Below, one piece after another: positions 44,012 through 55,500 of a DNA stretch of 64,000 nt (the first letter of the stretch is position 1; the number at the start of each line of letters is the position of its first letter). The position numbers and the translations under genes are program-made. A model generated the notes under the pieces. It had not been told where the DNA came from. It saw nothing but the letters and a program-made list of their open reading frames with translations, and made no database searches. The DNA lies in the NCBI GenBank assembly GCA_037355855.1, contig CM074763.1, positions 3,906,001-3,970,000 of the forward strand, in the 5' to 3' direction. The DNA is from Pseudo-nitzschia pungens (Eukaryota; Bacillariophyta; Bacillariophyceae; Bacillariales; Bacillariaceae).

Positions 44012-44062
44012 ATTTTCCTACTTAAATAAGTATATTATTATTATTGGAGTAGTCAGCATCTA

Positions 44063-44330
44063 GGATTTTGGATTGCCTTTCCTCCTCCTGTTGGAGGATT
44101 GGACTTTGTGTGTTGGCAAAGAATACTGCCTCTCATTTGTCCGGATCAGAGAGCTCCCCCATCCCCTTCATGGGAATGGTGTCCCCCTTCCATTCAATTG
44201 TCCGGGAGCTGTATTTGATATCCAGTCCCAGTTGTGCCATCAGGTCAGAGCCTATGATCATGTCATAGGGCACCTCCTCGTGGTGATGTTATTCATCCAC
44301 TTGGAATGTCCATTTGATGGTCTTGGAGTT
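44063..44330 (-). pseudogene. protease fragment of gypsy element D
   Basis: One minus-strand frame reads YDMIIGSDLMAQLGLDI and IEWKGDTIPM, the C-terminal half of a retropepsin (IIGxDxLxxxG motif). It is broken by TAA and TGA where CAA and CGA would fit. It was contiguous with the RT part at 42326 before the LINE-derived insert landed: the codons DADYS occur on both sides because of the 19-bp duplication. Confidence 0.8.
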
Positions 44331-44347
44331 TGAAAATTCTATCAGTC

Positions 44348-45209
44348 TTAGTCCCACTGAAGCCTTTGGGCGTGGGTTAGGTTGGAATCCAGGATTTCCT
44401 TCATTTCAGCCTCAGAGAAGCTTGAAGGGGCCATTCCTGTTTTTGTGCCACTTTCCCAGAGGCATTCTGGTAGGTAGCTTTGCAGTTCCGCCATGCAGTT
44501 GGCCCATGAGTGGATGCCGTGTTTCATGTCAATGCGAGCGTTTCGCATGTACTGGCGGAGGTGGATGTAGGCTCGCTTTCTGGTAATGTCATTGCCAAAA
44601 ATTTTGAGTTTGAGGGCATGCATGCATTCCTCGATAACATCCTTCTTGTACTCCTCTGATTGGTAGTACTGGATGAGGGCATTTGGTACCCTTTTCTTTG
44701 GGATCGGAGTCCCAAGTTCCTTGGGCTCTGTTTCCTCATCGGATGCCGCCATAGCAGTTCTCGGCTGGGGTTGTTCCCGTTGCCGGTTCCTTCTCCTTGT
44801 CAGAGGGAGGTCCTTTGGCTGTTATTGCCGGTTTATCAGTTTTGGCGATTGCCTGAATCCTTTTGTGGACCAGTTTGTTGGCATGGGTTTTGTGTCCTGG
44901 CTCAGCGTAATAGGACCGCCCTAGAGTCATTTGGACAATCAATAGTGCCTCATTGGAGAGAATTCTTTGGAGGACATCTATCTTTTGGTCTCCTTGGAGT
45001 TTGTCATTGCCAGCAATTTTCTGGTCAAAGTCTCTTTTCCAGATGATAAAGAGTTCTGGTCTTTTGGTGCCCGTGAGTACCTTCAGGTAGTCACTGAACG
45101 CTACGCCTCCCTTTTCACTGTCGATACTCATTTTTACAGTGGTGGCATCTTCTGGCCAGTCCTCTCGTGTGAACTTAAAAGGGAACTGTTTGGTTCCTTT
45201 GTTGGCCAT
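44348..45209 (-). pseudogene. gag of gypsy element D, frameshifted
   Basis: Two overlapping reading frames, 45209-44736 (from MANKGTKQFPFKFTRED) and 44752-44348, together resemble a capsid-type Gag. They show FIIWKRDFDQK, LLIVQMTLGRSYY, HLRQYMRNARIDM and AELQSYLPECLW. They shift frame near 44745. No zinc knuckle seen. The leader 45210-45944 to the 5' LTR has no ORF of note. Confidence 0.75.
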
Positions 45210-46247
45210 GGTGGGTTAATCAGTTATTTATTAATCTTTATTCTAGTTGCAGTGTTTCTGCAAGTTGTTATTTGGTTTGAAAATGAGCAAGGACTGGTTG
45301 CTCCATTTCCCCCCTTGGAATAATAGTTCTCGTGATATCCCGTGTTGTAACTGATTTTCCTCCATGCTTATGCGTTGGTGGGAGTTGTCTCTGTCTTTAG
45401 CTCCCGGGAATCCTGTGGTTCCCTGGAGTTGTTTCTGTTTTTACCTCGTGGGAGTTGATTCCCATGGTTCTCCGGCGTTGTCCCTCTATTAAGCATTCAC
45501 CGGGCCGGTCCCACTTCCCGTTTCCTGTGGGATTGGTGGTGTTTGAATATTCATTATATTCCTTTCCGGATATCCGTATATTTCAAATTTAGTTGGCATT
45601 CCTTCTCTGGTCTGTCCATCCACTCAGTGTTGGTCCAATTAGTCCACTCACTGGATTTTGTGTCACTTTTTTCGACACTTATTTTTATTCGGTTGTTTCT
45701 GTTGTCAACCATGGTCCTGTTCAGGTCCTTAGGTGTCTTTGTTGCTGCTGTTGCTCCTTCCAATGGTGCTAACTGCTACTGGGATTGGTGCTCCTTAGTG
45801 CTGCAGACACTGGTGCTTCTTTCTCCCTTGTTTGCTTCTTTGCGCCTCCATTTTTTGGCAGTCCCCGACTCATCGTCTCGGCCTCGGCCGCTTGAGTGGT
45901 TGTTTTGCCCATGCTCTTCAGCGCTCAGCTTGATTTTAAAATCATGCCATATCCTGAGTCTACTAGTGATTAGAATAGTAGTGATATGCAAATTGTGAGA
46001 GCTATCAGTTAGTCTATTTGCTAGTGGATTCAGCAGTCTCGAAATCGGCGATTCCGGAGACTTGCTAATCGTATTCTTATTCTTATTCCAGTCCCGAGTG
46101 GACTCGTGACTGTATTCCGGTGCACGGCATGTATTTGCAACAAGAAACAATAATAAAGGCATGTCTCTCTGTAACAAATCAATCACTTTAAACCACTAAC
46201 AACATTAACTACAAGCGCTCGCGCTACTCCTCACAAGGCCACAGCGC

Positions 46248-49160
46248 TCACACTTCCTCCAGTGTTTTGATTTCCTCAGGGAAGAGGTGTGCCTTAGCAA
46301 TCTCCATCCTGTCGTTCGTGATAGCCTTTGCTGTATTCAGTGTACATCTAATATCCTCAGCCATCTTCTTTGCAACCTCTGTGTCTTTAAGTGTGATATA
46401 TGTTATGGTCTAAGGTAGAATTAGATGGAGTAATACGGGATAGAGGTATTTAGAATACTCAGTATATATACATGAATATCATACATATTCTTGTGTATTG
46501 GAGCACATGCGGGATTCAATAATCATTTAGAGTCTCTCGTAGGGATACCTACGCCAGCCTGTAACAATATCCTCTTGCTGTATTTCTTTCAGTACAGCGT
46601 CATCCTCTGCAGTCCAGTATACTGCACCAAGTGGAGGATCATCCTTGACTGCTACTACTGCAGTCAGTATATCATCTTTCTTCAGACCAGTAGGTTTTTT
46701 TCCGAGCTTCCACTCATAAATTTTTTTCATCTCATTCACCTGTAGCTTTGCAAAGTCACCGCTGCATGAATGCTGCATGACTGAATTAGCGCTTTGCACT
46801 CCGTTTCCTTCCTCGCATCCACCTCCGCATGAGCCTTTGCGGATTCCATTGCTTCGATCTCTTTTTCGCAACGCACTCTCGTCCGCAATGTGCTGATCAT
46901 GACAGTTGTACGGTGTTCTGCCTAGAACAACATACTTCTTCCCTGCAGTATTTGCCTTTGCGATTGCATCTTGGATCTGACGCGCCATAGTTGCTTCTGA
47001 TCATGTGACTTGCTGCTGATTCCATGGTGCTTTCTTCCAAAATACGTCCCCGTTGTAACCAAATTTGATCACGTTTTGACCACTACAGCATTTTGTCATT
47101 CAAGTTCTAGTAACTCCACCGTTGCTGAATCCTTTGATTCCTCAATATCTCTGTTTGGAAAAATCATGAGCTCGTGAACTATGTTACAATCTCGGAGACA
47201 CTTTTGTGTGAAGGGACTAATTCCAACCTTTTCCCAAAAAGATCTCAATTTAGCGGGAGAAAATGCTGCATTGAACGCATACTCTAATTCCGTACCCATG
47301 CTGGTCTCTCGTAATCCAAAAACCATCACTGGATAGTCGCTTGCTTGCAGCGATTTCCGCTCTAAACAGCAGACTGCATGTAGTTTCTTCCTGTTCTTGC
47401 GGTAGGCAGTCTTGAAGGGACTATAGCTCCAGTCAGTAACTTGCGTGACGTGAGTTCTGTTTGGCACTCCTGGTAATAGTAGCACACCCTTTCAGCTCAG
47501 TTCCTGCAGGAGCTCTCTGTCAAGACGCCCAGGACCTGAATCCACAATTAACAAGACCCATTTACCATTTGTTGGCTGTATGTCTGGGTACAACGGAACA
47601 AGACTTGTTAGAATGTACTTACAAAACTCTGTGCTGTCCATACCGGCATTGACGTTGCAGTTTGCAGAGTGTTCCCATTTATCGATTTGTCTGAAGCCCC
47701 ATATACCTTCACAGGTGCCTGCACGATTCAGTTCATTAGTAAAACTGCGGGAGATTTGTTTACTCTCTTACTCTCTTCCGTTGTTGCATTGCTCTTGAGT
47801 TGAAAGTGTACTGGAATAGGATCTCCAGTGGTGGTGCTTCCTCCTATCATCTACATCGCGAGCTGCTTTTGTGAGCCTTTGATGCTCCCTTCAGCAAAGT
47901 TGCGCTGCGTGGACTATATTTGGTTACTGGACGTCCCCCAGTGCAAGTGCATGTGCCATCAAGCGTTAGTCCTGTCTCCTCAACATTCAGGATACGATGA
48001 AACTGACTCGGCAAGAATACAAGCTCCCCCGTGAACCAATCCGTATCAGTTGGCAAACGGGCAAATCCTTTTTCAATTAACAGCAATTTCAAGTTGATCA
48101 ACCACTCATTAATCTTGTTATAGGTAGTCCACACTGCTCTCCTCTCCTCCGGCTGTGAGTTGCTCTTATTCATTTCAATGCTTTGAGCAAAACCGGGCCT
48201 GCAGAGGCCTGTAAAGACTACTGAAATGTTTTAAAGAACAAGGCCCCTTAGAAAGGCATGCTTCCAAATCCTCCACAGCCTTCTTCTGATTGGGCTTCTC
48301 TTTCATTCCAGCAGAACAGAGAAGGAAGGAAGTCTCCATTGCTGTTACCAGAGCCTCTTCCACTGCCAAAGCACTGCCAAAGGAATACTGGATGGTCTCC
48401 CCCGGCGTCCAGTGGAGAGACCCTTGTTCCCTTGAGTCAAACGCCATCTCAAAGTGTTCATCTTTATATCAGTACCATTCATTTTGTTAGCCATTTGACA
48501 TGCCGCCTTCAAGGAGATATGGTTGGAACCAGCCTGCTCTTTGTAGATCTTCTCTGCTGCAGCATAAGACTCTTCAAATCTGTCCTTCTTCTTCTCCTTC
48601 ATTTTCAAATCATACATTAACTGGGTATGATTCCTCCTTGGCTTCTTCAGAGTAGTTGGTCCTGCTGTCTCACTAGCAGTGTTGCCGGTGTCGCTGGCGT
48701 CAGTGTTGATGTCGATGTGGATTGCCCTCTTGTTGTTGTTGTTGCCATTGTTGCTGCTGGAAGTCATGGTTGAACTTTTGTTTTGGCTACTAGAGTTTCC
48801 ACTGTCCCCTTTGCTCTTTGCTACCAAAATTAGCAATGGAGATCCAGTAGCAGATGCCATAGGAGAAATCGACGGCGCTTTAAGGGGGAGGGCTATCAAC
48901 CTTGGAATAATGTCCTTAAGGTACTTGATCTTTAGTCTCAGCACTCTTTTTTGCAGGGACCAGTTGGCGCATTCTTCTTCACTGAATCCGCATGCTCTCA
49001 TTGTTTCAGCTGTAGTATATTTCTTGTTATACTTGGAGACACTGGCCAGATGTTGTGCCGCGTCTTCAGTTCTCTTGCATACAGGTAATGGATGTCCATT
49101 CTTGAAGGATCCAACAGGCGCTGTACCCCCTACTGGTGTCTTCTCCTGATTTTCTTCCAT
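46248..49160 (-). pseudogene. pogo-like DDD transposase, frameshifted and LTR-disrupted
   Basis: Starts MEENQEKTPVGG at 49160. The N-terminal part has Ser/Asn-rich linkers and a helix-turn-helix-like block (NHISLKAACQMANKMN, about 48480). The catalytic core has NVEETGLTLDG (about 47975; Glu where pogo proteins have the first Asp), VLLIVDSGPGR (about 47545) and VTDWSYSPFK (about 47425), then a helical C-terminal extension ending IKTLEEV at 46251. Frame changes occur near 48380, 48175 and in the 47490-47850 stretch, with a TGA near 47503. A solo LTR (46401-46566) splits the C-terminal extension, which reads in frame on both sides. It is the likely transposase of the TIRs at 35960 and 49967. Confidence 0.8.
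46401..46566 (-). mobile_element. solo LTR of element B/C family inside pogo transposase
   Basis: 166 bp starting TGTTATGGTCTAAGG and ending CAGCCTGTAACA, matching element B and C LTRs (AGAATTAGATGGAGT, GCGGGATTCAATAATCATTT). It is shorter than the 367-371-bp LTRs because of an internal deletion. Flanks ATATA and ATATC agree at four of five bases. It disrupts the transposase C-terminal reading frame. Confidence 0.85.
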
Positions 49161-49180
49161 TTTTTGCTTGGTCAGTGTAC

Positions 49181-49650
49181 AGTCCGTTTCTCAAAAATGA
49201 CATGTCCAATCAATCCCTAAATTGGAGGGCTTTTCCTTCTTGATACAATAGACCTATCGAAAGTGGTCCAGTTGGAATTGATTGAGTGGGGACGGAGATA
49301 TTAATTTTCACTGTAGTTTCATGTGTATTTGCTTGCTGTTCTTTAGGGGGAGTGTGCTCAGTATACAGTCCGTTTCTCAAAAACGACACGTCCAATCAAT
49401 CCGCAAATTGGGGGCTTGTCCTTCTTGATATAATAAAGCTTTCCAAAGTGGTCTGGTTGGAATCAATGGAGTGGGGATAGTGATTTTAATTTTTGCCATA
49501 GTTTGGACTGGGGAGTTTTGCGACCGGAAAAAAAGAAGCAATTTTGCTGCTGCTTTGGCAGTCCGTTTCTCCAAACCAAAGAGCCCAATCAATCTGCAAC
49601 TTGAAGAGCTTGTTATTGCTCTAATAGTGAAGATGGAGGAGCTGTATTAT
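49181..49650. repeat. 185-194-bp tandem repeat upstream of pogo transposase
   Basis: AGTCCGTTTCTC recurs at 49181, 49366 and 49560 with following CCAATCAATC and CTTCTTGATA landmarks. It lies between the transposase start and the right TIR, where subterminal binding repeats are common. The rest, to 49947, has no gene. Confidence 0.8.
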
Positions 49651-49969
49651 CAGAATTAAGGTGGTGTTGGTTATGGAGCTAGGGGGGGGACACAGGTCCT
49701 TGTTGCTGTGGTTGTTGAAATGGAGTTTTTTTGGAATTTTTGACCTTATTTTGTGGCCCAATGTAAGAAAAGGTTAGGCACGCAACATAAGGCATGTTGG
49801 GTACCGTTTGAAAGCTCATGACCTTGCCATTTCTGTCATTGGGTATAAATTAGTGTCCAAGGTGTACTGTTAGAATGATTACAGTTAGACAAAACAGTGG
49901 GGCTTTCAATGTTTCTCTGGCTCATAACCTGTCTCCAAAAACCAGATGACTTTAGTTACTAAACCCTTA

Positions 49970-50424
49970 CGATAGAGTATGTTTCATGCACAGTTTGAAT
50001 ACGTTGCATACATACAATACAAGTACACGTACACGTACTGGGAGGCCGTTTTATGCAGAACCAATTTAATTTAGAAAAAGGAACAACAAAAAGTATCTTC
50101 AACTCTAAAAACAAAGTTCCACAATTGCCACAAAGCATTATTGCCTAGCATCAAAAGATCTTAACTTTTACAGCACACGTTTAGTACAGGTACCTACGGT
50201 AATGAAAAAAAAATAATGATTTTGTCAGAATTGAGAGTGCACACCATCATGATGTGATTTACTAGGTTGATGGTCATTGCTCACTCAAAATTGAACATCA
50301 TGGTAGTAAGTTGAGCCATAGGTTACATCATAAAAGCACTGTGGGTGAGAGAGAATGTTGGTGATTGCTTTTGGGTCAACTGCAACTCATAGTAGTGAAG
50401 TTTCCCTTTAAATGGAGTTGGAAA
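49970..50424. other. intergenic, nothing recognised
   Basis: AT-rich with CACGTACACGTAC short repeats near 50025. No gene or known repeat seen. Confidence 0.5.
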
Positions 50425-51467
50425 TTAACCAATAATAGACAATGTAGAACTTGAGGTGGGTGTTGGTGCAATTGCCACATGCACTGCTGTGATCATTTTT
50501 TGGGAAACACCCCTCTGGTACGGTATGTTGCAATCCCCTGGTATCAGCATCAATAGCTCCCAGTCTTTGTCATCAGATACTAAAATTGATTGTATCATGA
50601 AGCACATAGACAAAGAGCATGATTTGAAAGAGGTGGAATATATAGCTGCAGGTCCTTTGTTCCATTATTCCAACTGTAGTAGATCCTCTACAGATTGGTC
50701 GTCTCCTGAGATATTGAGAAGTACCAAACCATAACAGTCAATGATGAAGAGGGGAGTAGCACTCCAAAGTATTAGGAGGCTTGTGACAACCATGACACCA
50801 AATAGGAATCATACTGCTGCAGGGTTGACATTCAGCTTTTGTATGAAGCCCTTGACTCAGAAGCCTCTTTGGTGGCTTCCACCTTTAAAAGTAGCATTTC
50901 TCACTGGTGGACTACTGGTACTCTTTCTGAAGACTCCACTTTTATAGAAGGGATGCTGCTGTGGAATCAAAAGCACCACCAGCAAAGATATCTCTTTTTT
51001 GATCTTTGTGAGGGTTCCCTCCTGTTCCCATTCCTGTGACTTTCTCCAACTCTAAGAAGAAAGCTTGGCAACAGTCACCACCTGTACCATGCACCAGCAG
51101 GCAGTTGTTTCTACAGTCTAGCAACCAATCACCTCACTACCAAGAGAGTGTCCTGTCTCTCTACTTGTCCACAAGACACCACTTTATGGAATTTTTGGAT
51201 GAAAAGGCAGCCTCTTTCATGAACAATCCAGCCAATCTTATTGGCATTTTTGAGTACTCTGAGGATTGCAATCATCCAAATAAGATGGATCTGAGATATT
51301 TTACTCATGAATTTGCATACCAGAATCTCATTCTTCAAGTTACTAGACAGTCTGTACATCTCTGCATCAATAAATATCTCATCTGGCTCTATTTCAATAC
51401 AATGGAGGAAATTTATCACAAGGAATTCCAGAAGGAGAGAACAGACACTACTATGGGGAACACACAC
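50425..51467 (-). pseudogene. decayed coding sequence, possible P-loop protein
   Basis: Minus-strand frames form a broken but coherent stretch. 51467-51129 has LEFLVINFLHCIEIEPDEIF and KISQIHLIWMIAILRVLKN. 51124-50942 follows with NNCLLVHGTGGDCCQAFFLE, which resembles a Walker A loop (HGTGGGKS) that lost its GK. Then WSATPLFIIDCYGLVLLNIS and SDDKDWELLMLIPGD continue to 50425 with one in-frame stop. A helicase or transposon ATPase is conceivable but unproven. No family is assigned. Confidence 0.3.
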
Positions 51468-52303
51468 AGAAATTCATTCCTCTCTGTCTTTTTCAATTTT
51501 GCTTGTAAAATTTGCTGGCAAAATGGCAAGGATGACGTCTAACTGCCAAGCTGTAGCTTGCCTTCCCTGTTGATCAACAATTATGTTGAGGAGCCATTGC
51601 AGTTGCTGCCATTGCTGTTGCTGACACTGTTGCCGTTACATGTCTGCTTCTAAGACAGTGAGTGACTGTAAAAAGTGTTGGCAAACCTGTGGTTGTGAAA
51701 TATTCTTTTTGTGTTCAGCTTTCATCGAACTGTTTTTGGTAATAAAAATGTGTGTCCTCTGGAAGTAGAAAGTCAGTTTTCAATGGTAGTAATTTCAACA
51801 TTCTGATAGCATTGTTGGTTAGTTTTGCTTAAATGCTGATAGTTTTTTTGATGTTACAGGATACATTAAAACTGTTGTTTCTTGAGTTTTTTCAGTTCCT
51901 CACTCATTTTATTGCAACCCTTGTTTTAGCACGGCAAAGCAAACCAACAGCTTGATGTGACTAATTTTGATCACTTTCAGAGGATTAGTGAGTCCAGAGA
52001 CTATGTTGTTCAGTAGAAGATGTACCAAAGGAGGCTTGATGAGAATTTGGCAATGCTCCACATTGGCAATATTGTAATCAAAAGCGCTTAAAAAACACAG
52101 ATACAATTAATTCATTGAACTATTGCATGCAACACTGGACTAGATGATATTTCCACAATGATGTTCCTTGATTCCTTTCCTTCCTGGATCTGCTACGTTG
52201 ATGCTTCAGCCATTTGGCCAAAGTAAACAGCACTCACCATGACCTTTTGGACAGTGGTGTAAGAAGGAGTAGGGAGGCTGAAGGAGATCATCATCACCGT
52301 CAC
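51468..52303. other. intergenic, nothing recognised
   Basis: AT-rich; TTGCTGCC short repeats near 51600. ORFs are short and without motifs. Confidence 0.5.
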
Positions 52304-52380
52304 TGCTATTGCTGCTATTGCTGCTATTGCTGCTATTGCTGCTATTGCTGCTATTGCTGCTATTGCTGCTATTGCTGCTA
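52304..52380 (+). repeat. ATTGCTGCT microsatellite at LINE 3' junction
   Basis: About eight copies of the 9-bp unit ATTGCTGCT. It directly abuts the ATA-rich tail of the LINE at 52381. Confidence 0.9.
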
Positions 52381-52411
52381 ATAATAATATACGTATTTAA
52401 ATAACTTTATT

Positions 52412-52452
52412 CACCAAAGGTGAAACTAAATTACTCAGTCTGTAACCAGACT
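52412..52452 (-). promoter_or_regulatory. 3' UTR hairpins, LINE copy 1
   Basis: On the element strand: AGTCTG-GTTA-CAGACT (52437-52452) and TCACC-TTT-GGTGA (52411-52423), 15-40 bp before the ATT tail. Confidence 0.7.
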
Positions 52453-52593
52453 TTAACGTCGCCTCCATCAAAGAGTCAGGACTTGAGAGAAAGTGAGATG
52501 GGAATGGAGATATTGGGATAAGATCCAGTATCAAAAGGTAAATGACAAGATAAGAAGCAAGAACAGAAGACAAGACCAAGGTACAAAGTGTAA

Positions 52594-55500
52594 TCAACCC
52601 TGAGGTCCAGTGAGCCAGGCTCTGAGGAGAGCAGCCTCTCGTTGGTATGGCTGCACTGGTTGGACAGGTGCTGCATACTGCTTCCTGGCAAGGTGGATGG
52701 TTGCAAGCCACTGCCTCTTGGCAGTCAGGGTGTAGCCTTGTAGGACTTGGAAAGGGGTTTGCAAAAGGGAGTGTGACTGGGGGAGTGCACCAGCTGCACC
52801 AATGGCCAATTCAGAGGTGATGGAAGCATCAAGAGATTGGTGTTGTTCAGCATCAAGGGTACCCCCAGGACCATGGAGTCGTTCATTCCTATAGGTCCAA
52901 AGATCCCAGGAGGTAAGAAAGAACTGATGGATGATAGCTGTGGCCCATCGTTTGGGAGAGCGCTTGCTTCCAATGTGAGAGTAGTAGTCAGCCTGGATTT
53001 GATACCAGCGAGGAGACCACCTACCAAGAAGCCAGTTGTGCCAGCCAATAGTCCTCTGTGCCCTGACAGCAGACGCAATTGCAAGTGAGTAGGATGATGG
53101 ATAAATGTTCTGGCCCTTCCGAACTCTGGTGAGGAGATCCACAATGGCAACAACCAATGATGGATCAGTTTGTTCAACTTCAAGCCTCTTCTGCAGTGGT
53201 CCCGTGAAGGCAGACACACTATGCGTGACAGCCCCAGTGTCCTTGCAAGAGAGCACATGAGACACCTTCTCGTTGTCTGCATCACACAATGGGCACCTGG
53301 AGTGATCCTGATACTGGTAGTGAAGTAGTTGGTTGCCAACACCAATGCATCCAGAAGCGAATTTGACAAACCACCTTTGCATGCCAGGAGGTAGACGCTT
53401 GAAGGCAGACAGATGGGCACACCAATGGATGGAACTCAAAACAGGTTGTGGAATGGGGATGTCATGGTGGGTCTGCCAATATTGAAGAAGAGGAGGACCC
53501 GAAATGGCAACATGCAAAGCATTCTGATCAAACCTTGAACACTTGCATCCATTGAGAGAAAAAGCCCAGGGCTCAAACACAAGTCTGGGATAGTGATGGG
53601 CAGAAGCTCTATGGACAGAGAGAAATGCCTTTGCCATGCTGTCAACCTGATGATTGCGAAGGGCCCACCAATCAAGAAAGATTCCAGCTTGATGGCCCTG
53701 AACCCACTGAAAGTGCACAGAGATTGGCAGGGCAGAAATCATGTTTCTGATGACATAAACATAATCAAAAGACTTCTGGGAAATAACCAATGGCCATGAT
53801 CCCTCAGCCTGTTTGAGAGCTGTGTCACCATCCAGAGCAATGGTGATAGAGCCAGAAGCAATATCAAAGATACTCACCAGAGCAGTGCAACAGGTGAGAA
53901 CCCCAATGATACCTGCCAGTTCACTCCTGTAGGATGACTGATCCTCAGGGGACCCACTAACAAAATTACAGCCAGTGAGGAACAATGAAGCATTCTTGGT
54001 GGAGGTATTGGGTGACAAAATGAAAGCAGAAGTTCCTCGGAGAAGTTCCGGATCAAATGAACCATCACAGACAGCACTGGCAGTACCACTCTGGATAGCA
54101 TCAACAATGTGCTGACAGCCAGCCTGTGGTAGGGAATATTTGTGGAGAAGTACCCTTGGAGACGCACAGAGTGCATCAAAGGCATCTACTGGGGAGTCTG
54201 GAAGAGAATCAAATGGATCGTACACCAGAGGATCCATGTCAGGAGGTTCGGAAACAAAGGCTGAGGACCCAACCACTCGAACAACTTGGCCACAGATAAC
54301 AGGGCAGACAAGCACATCAGCACATGCTGGTTTGTCAGAAATGAGTTCAGAAGTGACCCTGTATCTGCCCCTGCCCTGGGAGGTGCTCACAATCCAGCCA
54401 GTAGAAGTTTTGAAGAATATTCTGTTGGTGGATGGAGACAAAAACCAAGGCCAAAGAGAAGCTGTCTGGGGAGAGAGCCAATGCCCAAGATGAAAAGAAG
54501 GAGCCAGTGCTCTGGCTGCAGGGGGTGGACAGGGGGGAAGAAAACAGGTCTGAAGTGCCTTAGTCCATAAGCGCTTTGCTGCTGGAGGCCAAGATGGAGG
54601 ACATCTCGGCCAGTCAAGATGATCCCTCAAGTGATTGGAGGAGGTCAGCTGGAAAGCCATGGGAGAGAGTCTTTTCCCATCTGGAGTACAAATGTCAGCA
54701 AGGGAAATAGCCTTGAGGGACATGCGCATGTGATTCAAGAGGGACAAGTCAGCACCTCTGAATCCAGAGTTGACAAAGGCTTGCATGAGATAACAGTCAT
54801 TGGAACGTAACAGAGGAAGATCTGGGAAGTCTTCAAACAAGCTCACAGGGTGAACAGAGAAAAACTTCCACACATGTTTGTACCAGCAGGGAGTGACGTA
54901 GGAAGCAAAGGGATGATATGGTGTGACACCAAGATGGAGAGGAATGCCAAGTTCGAGCCGTAGAGACTCAGCAGTTAGCCTGAGAATCCTACCAGTTTGT
55001 GAGGACCTGACAGATTCCTGAAAGAGGGTGGCAATATGACTGAACTCTTGGAGGAGGTATGGATGGATGAAACCAAAGCCTTGATAGAGGGAAGGACCAT
55101 AGAACACATGTCGAGGAAATGTCCGTGACATCCCTGCTTTATTCAGCACAGGAACAAGAGCTGGGTGAATTATCTTAGTCCAAGTGGCCTCATCAAGTTG
55201 CGTGACAGGCATGGGGTATTCAACAGACTTCATGAAAGAATACTTGAAGGTGTAGAGGGATGCGCGCTTCTCACACTTGGAAGCCCTGAGTTGAGAGCCA
55301 AAAGACTGAGACTGTGACTTCATGTGAGCAATCTGTGCTTCCTCATTGCCATCCATGGAGATAAAAACCCCAAGGGTCTTGTCAGCATGGCCAACTTCAA
55401 ACCGATCCAGGGTAGCTCGATTGCCATTTTTGTCAGCAACAGAGAAGTCACCAGGCATGTCAGCAATGGAACGATAATCCCAACCGGATCCATTCCATTT

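Larger units (their letters stand above)
42327..44043 (+). mobile_element. non-autonomous LINE-derived insert with 19-bp TSD
   Basis: A 1.7-kb insert in element D pol, flanked by identical TTGGAGTAGTCAGCATCTA (42308-42326 and 44044-44062). Its 3' end matches the 3' UTR of the LINEs at 52-62 kb: TGAGGCGACG, AAAGTCTGGTTACAGACTGA, a CCACC..GGTGG hairpin and a TATATTATTATT tail. No RT or endonuclease is encoded. A CAG run (42572-42600) and a four-unit 150-bp tandem repeat fill the 5' part. It probably uses the LINE machinery in trans. Its 5' end starts CAATTTGCGCATCGCG. Confidence 0.88.
36177..46129 (-). mobile_element. Ty3/gypsy element D with 185-bp LTRs, TSD TGTAT
   Basis: LTRs at 36177-36361 and 45945-46129 (185 bp each) start TGCCATA and end CACGGCA. 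They are about 93-95% alike. TGTAT flanks both sides (36172-36176, 46130-46134). The minus-strand interior holds leader, gag (45209-44348), protease, RT, RNase H and integrase remnants down to about 39640. Element C (36411-39561) and a LINE-derived insert (42327-44043) are nested in it. LTR divergence and many lesions make it older than elements B and C. Confidence 0.93.
35960..49967 (-). mobile_element. Tc1/pogo-type DNA transposon, split by nested insertions
   Basis: A perfect 20-bp inverted repeat AGGGTTTAGTAACTAAAGTC occurs at 35960-35979 and, inverted, at 49948-49967. Each copy is bordered by TA (35958-35959, 49968-49969), the target duplication of the Tc1/mariner/pogo superfamily. The transposase lies inside on the minus strand (46248-49160). 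Subtracting gypsy element D (36177-46129, TSD TGTAT) and a solo LTR (46401-46566) leaves about 3.9 kb of native element. Assigning the two distant TIRs to one element is inference, but the pair, the TA and the enclosed pogo-like transposase agree. Confidence 0.8.
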
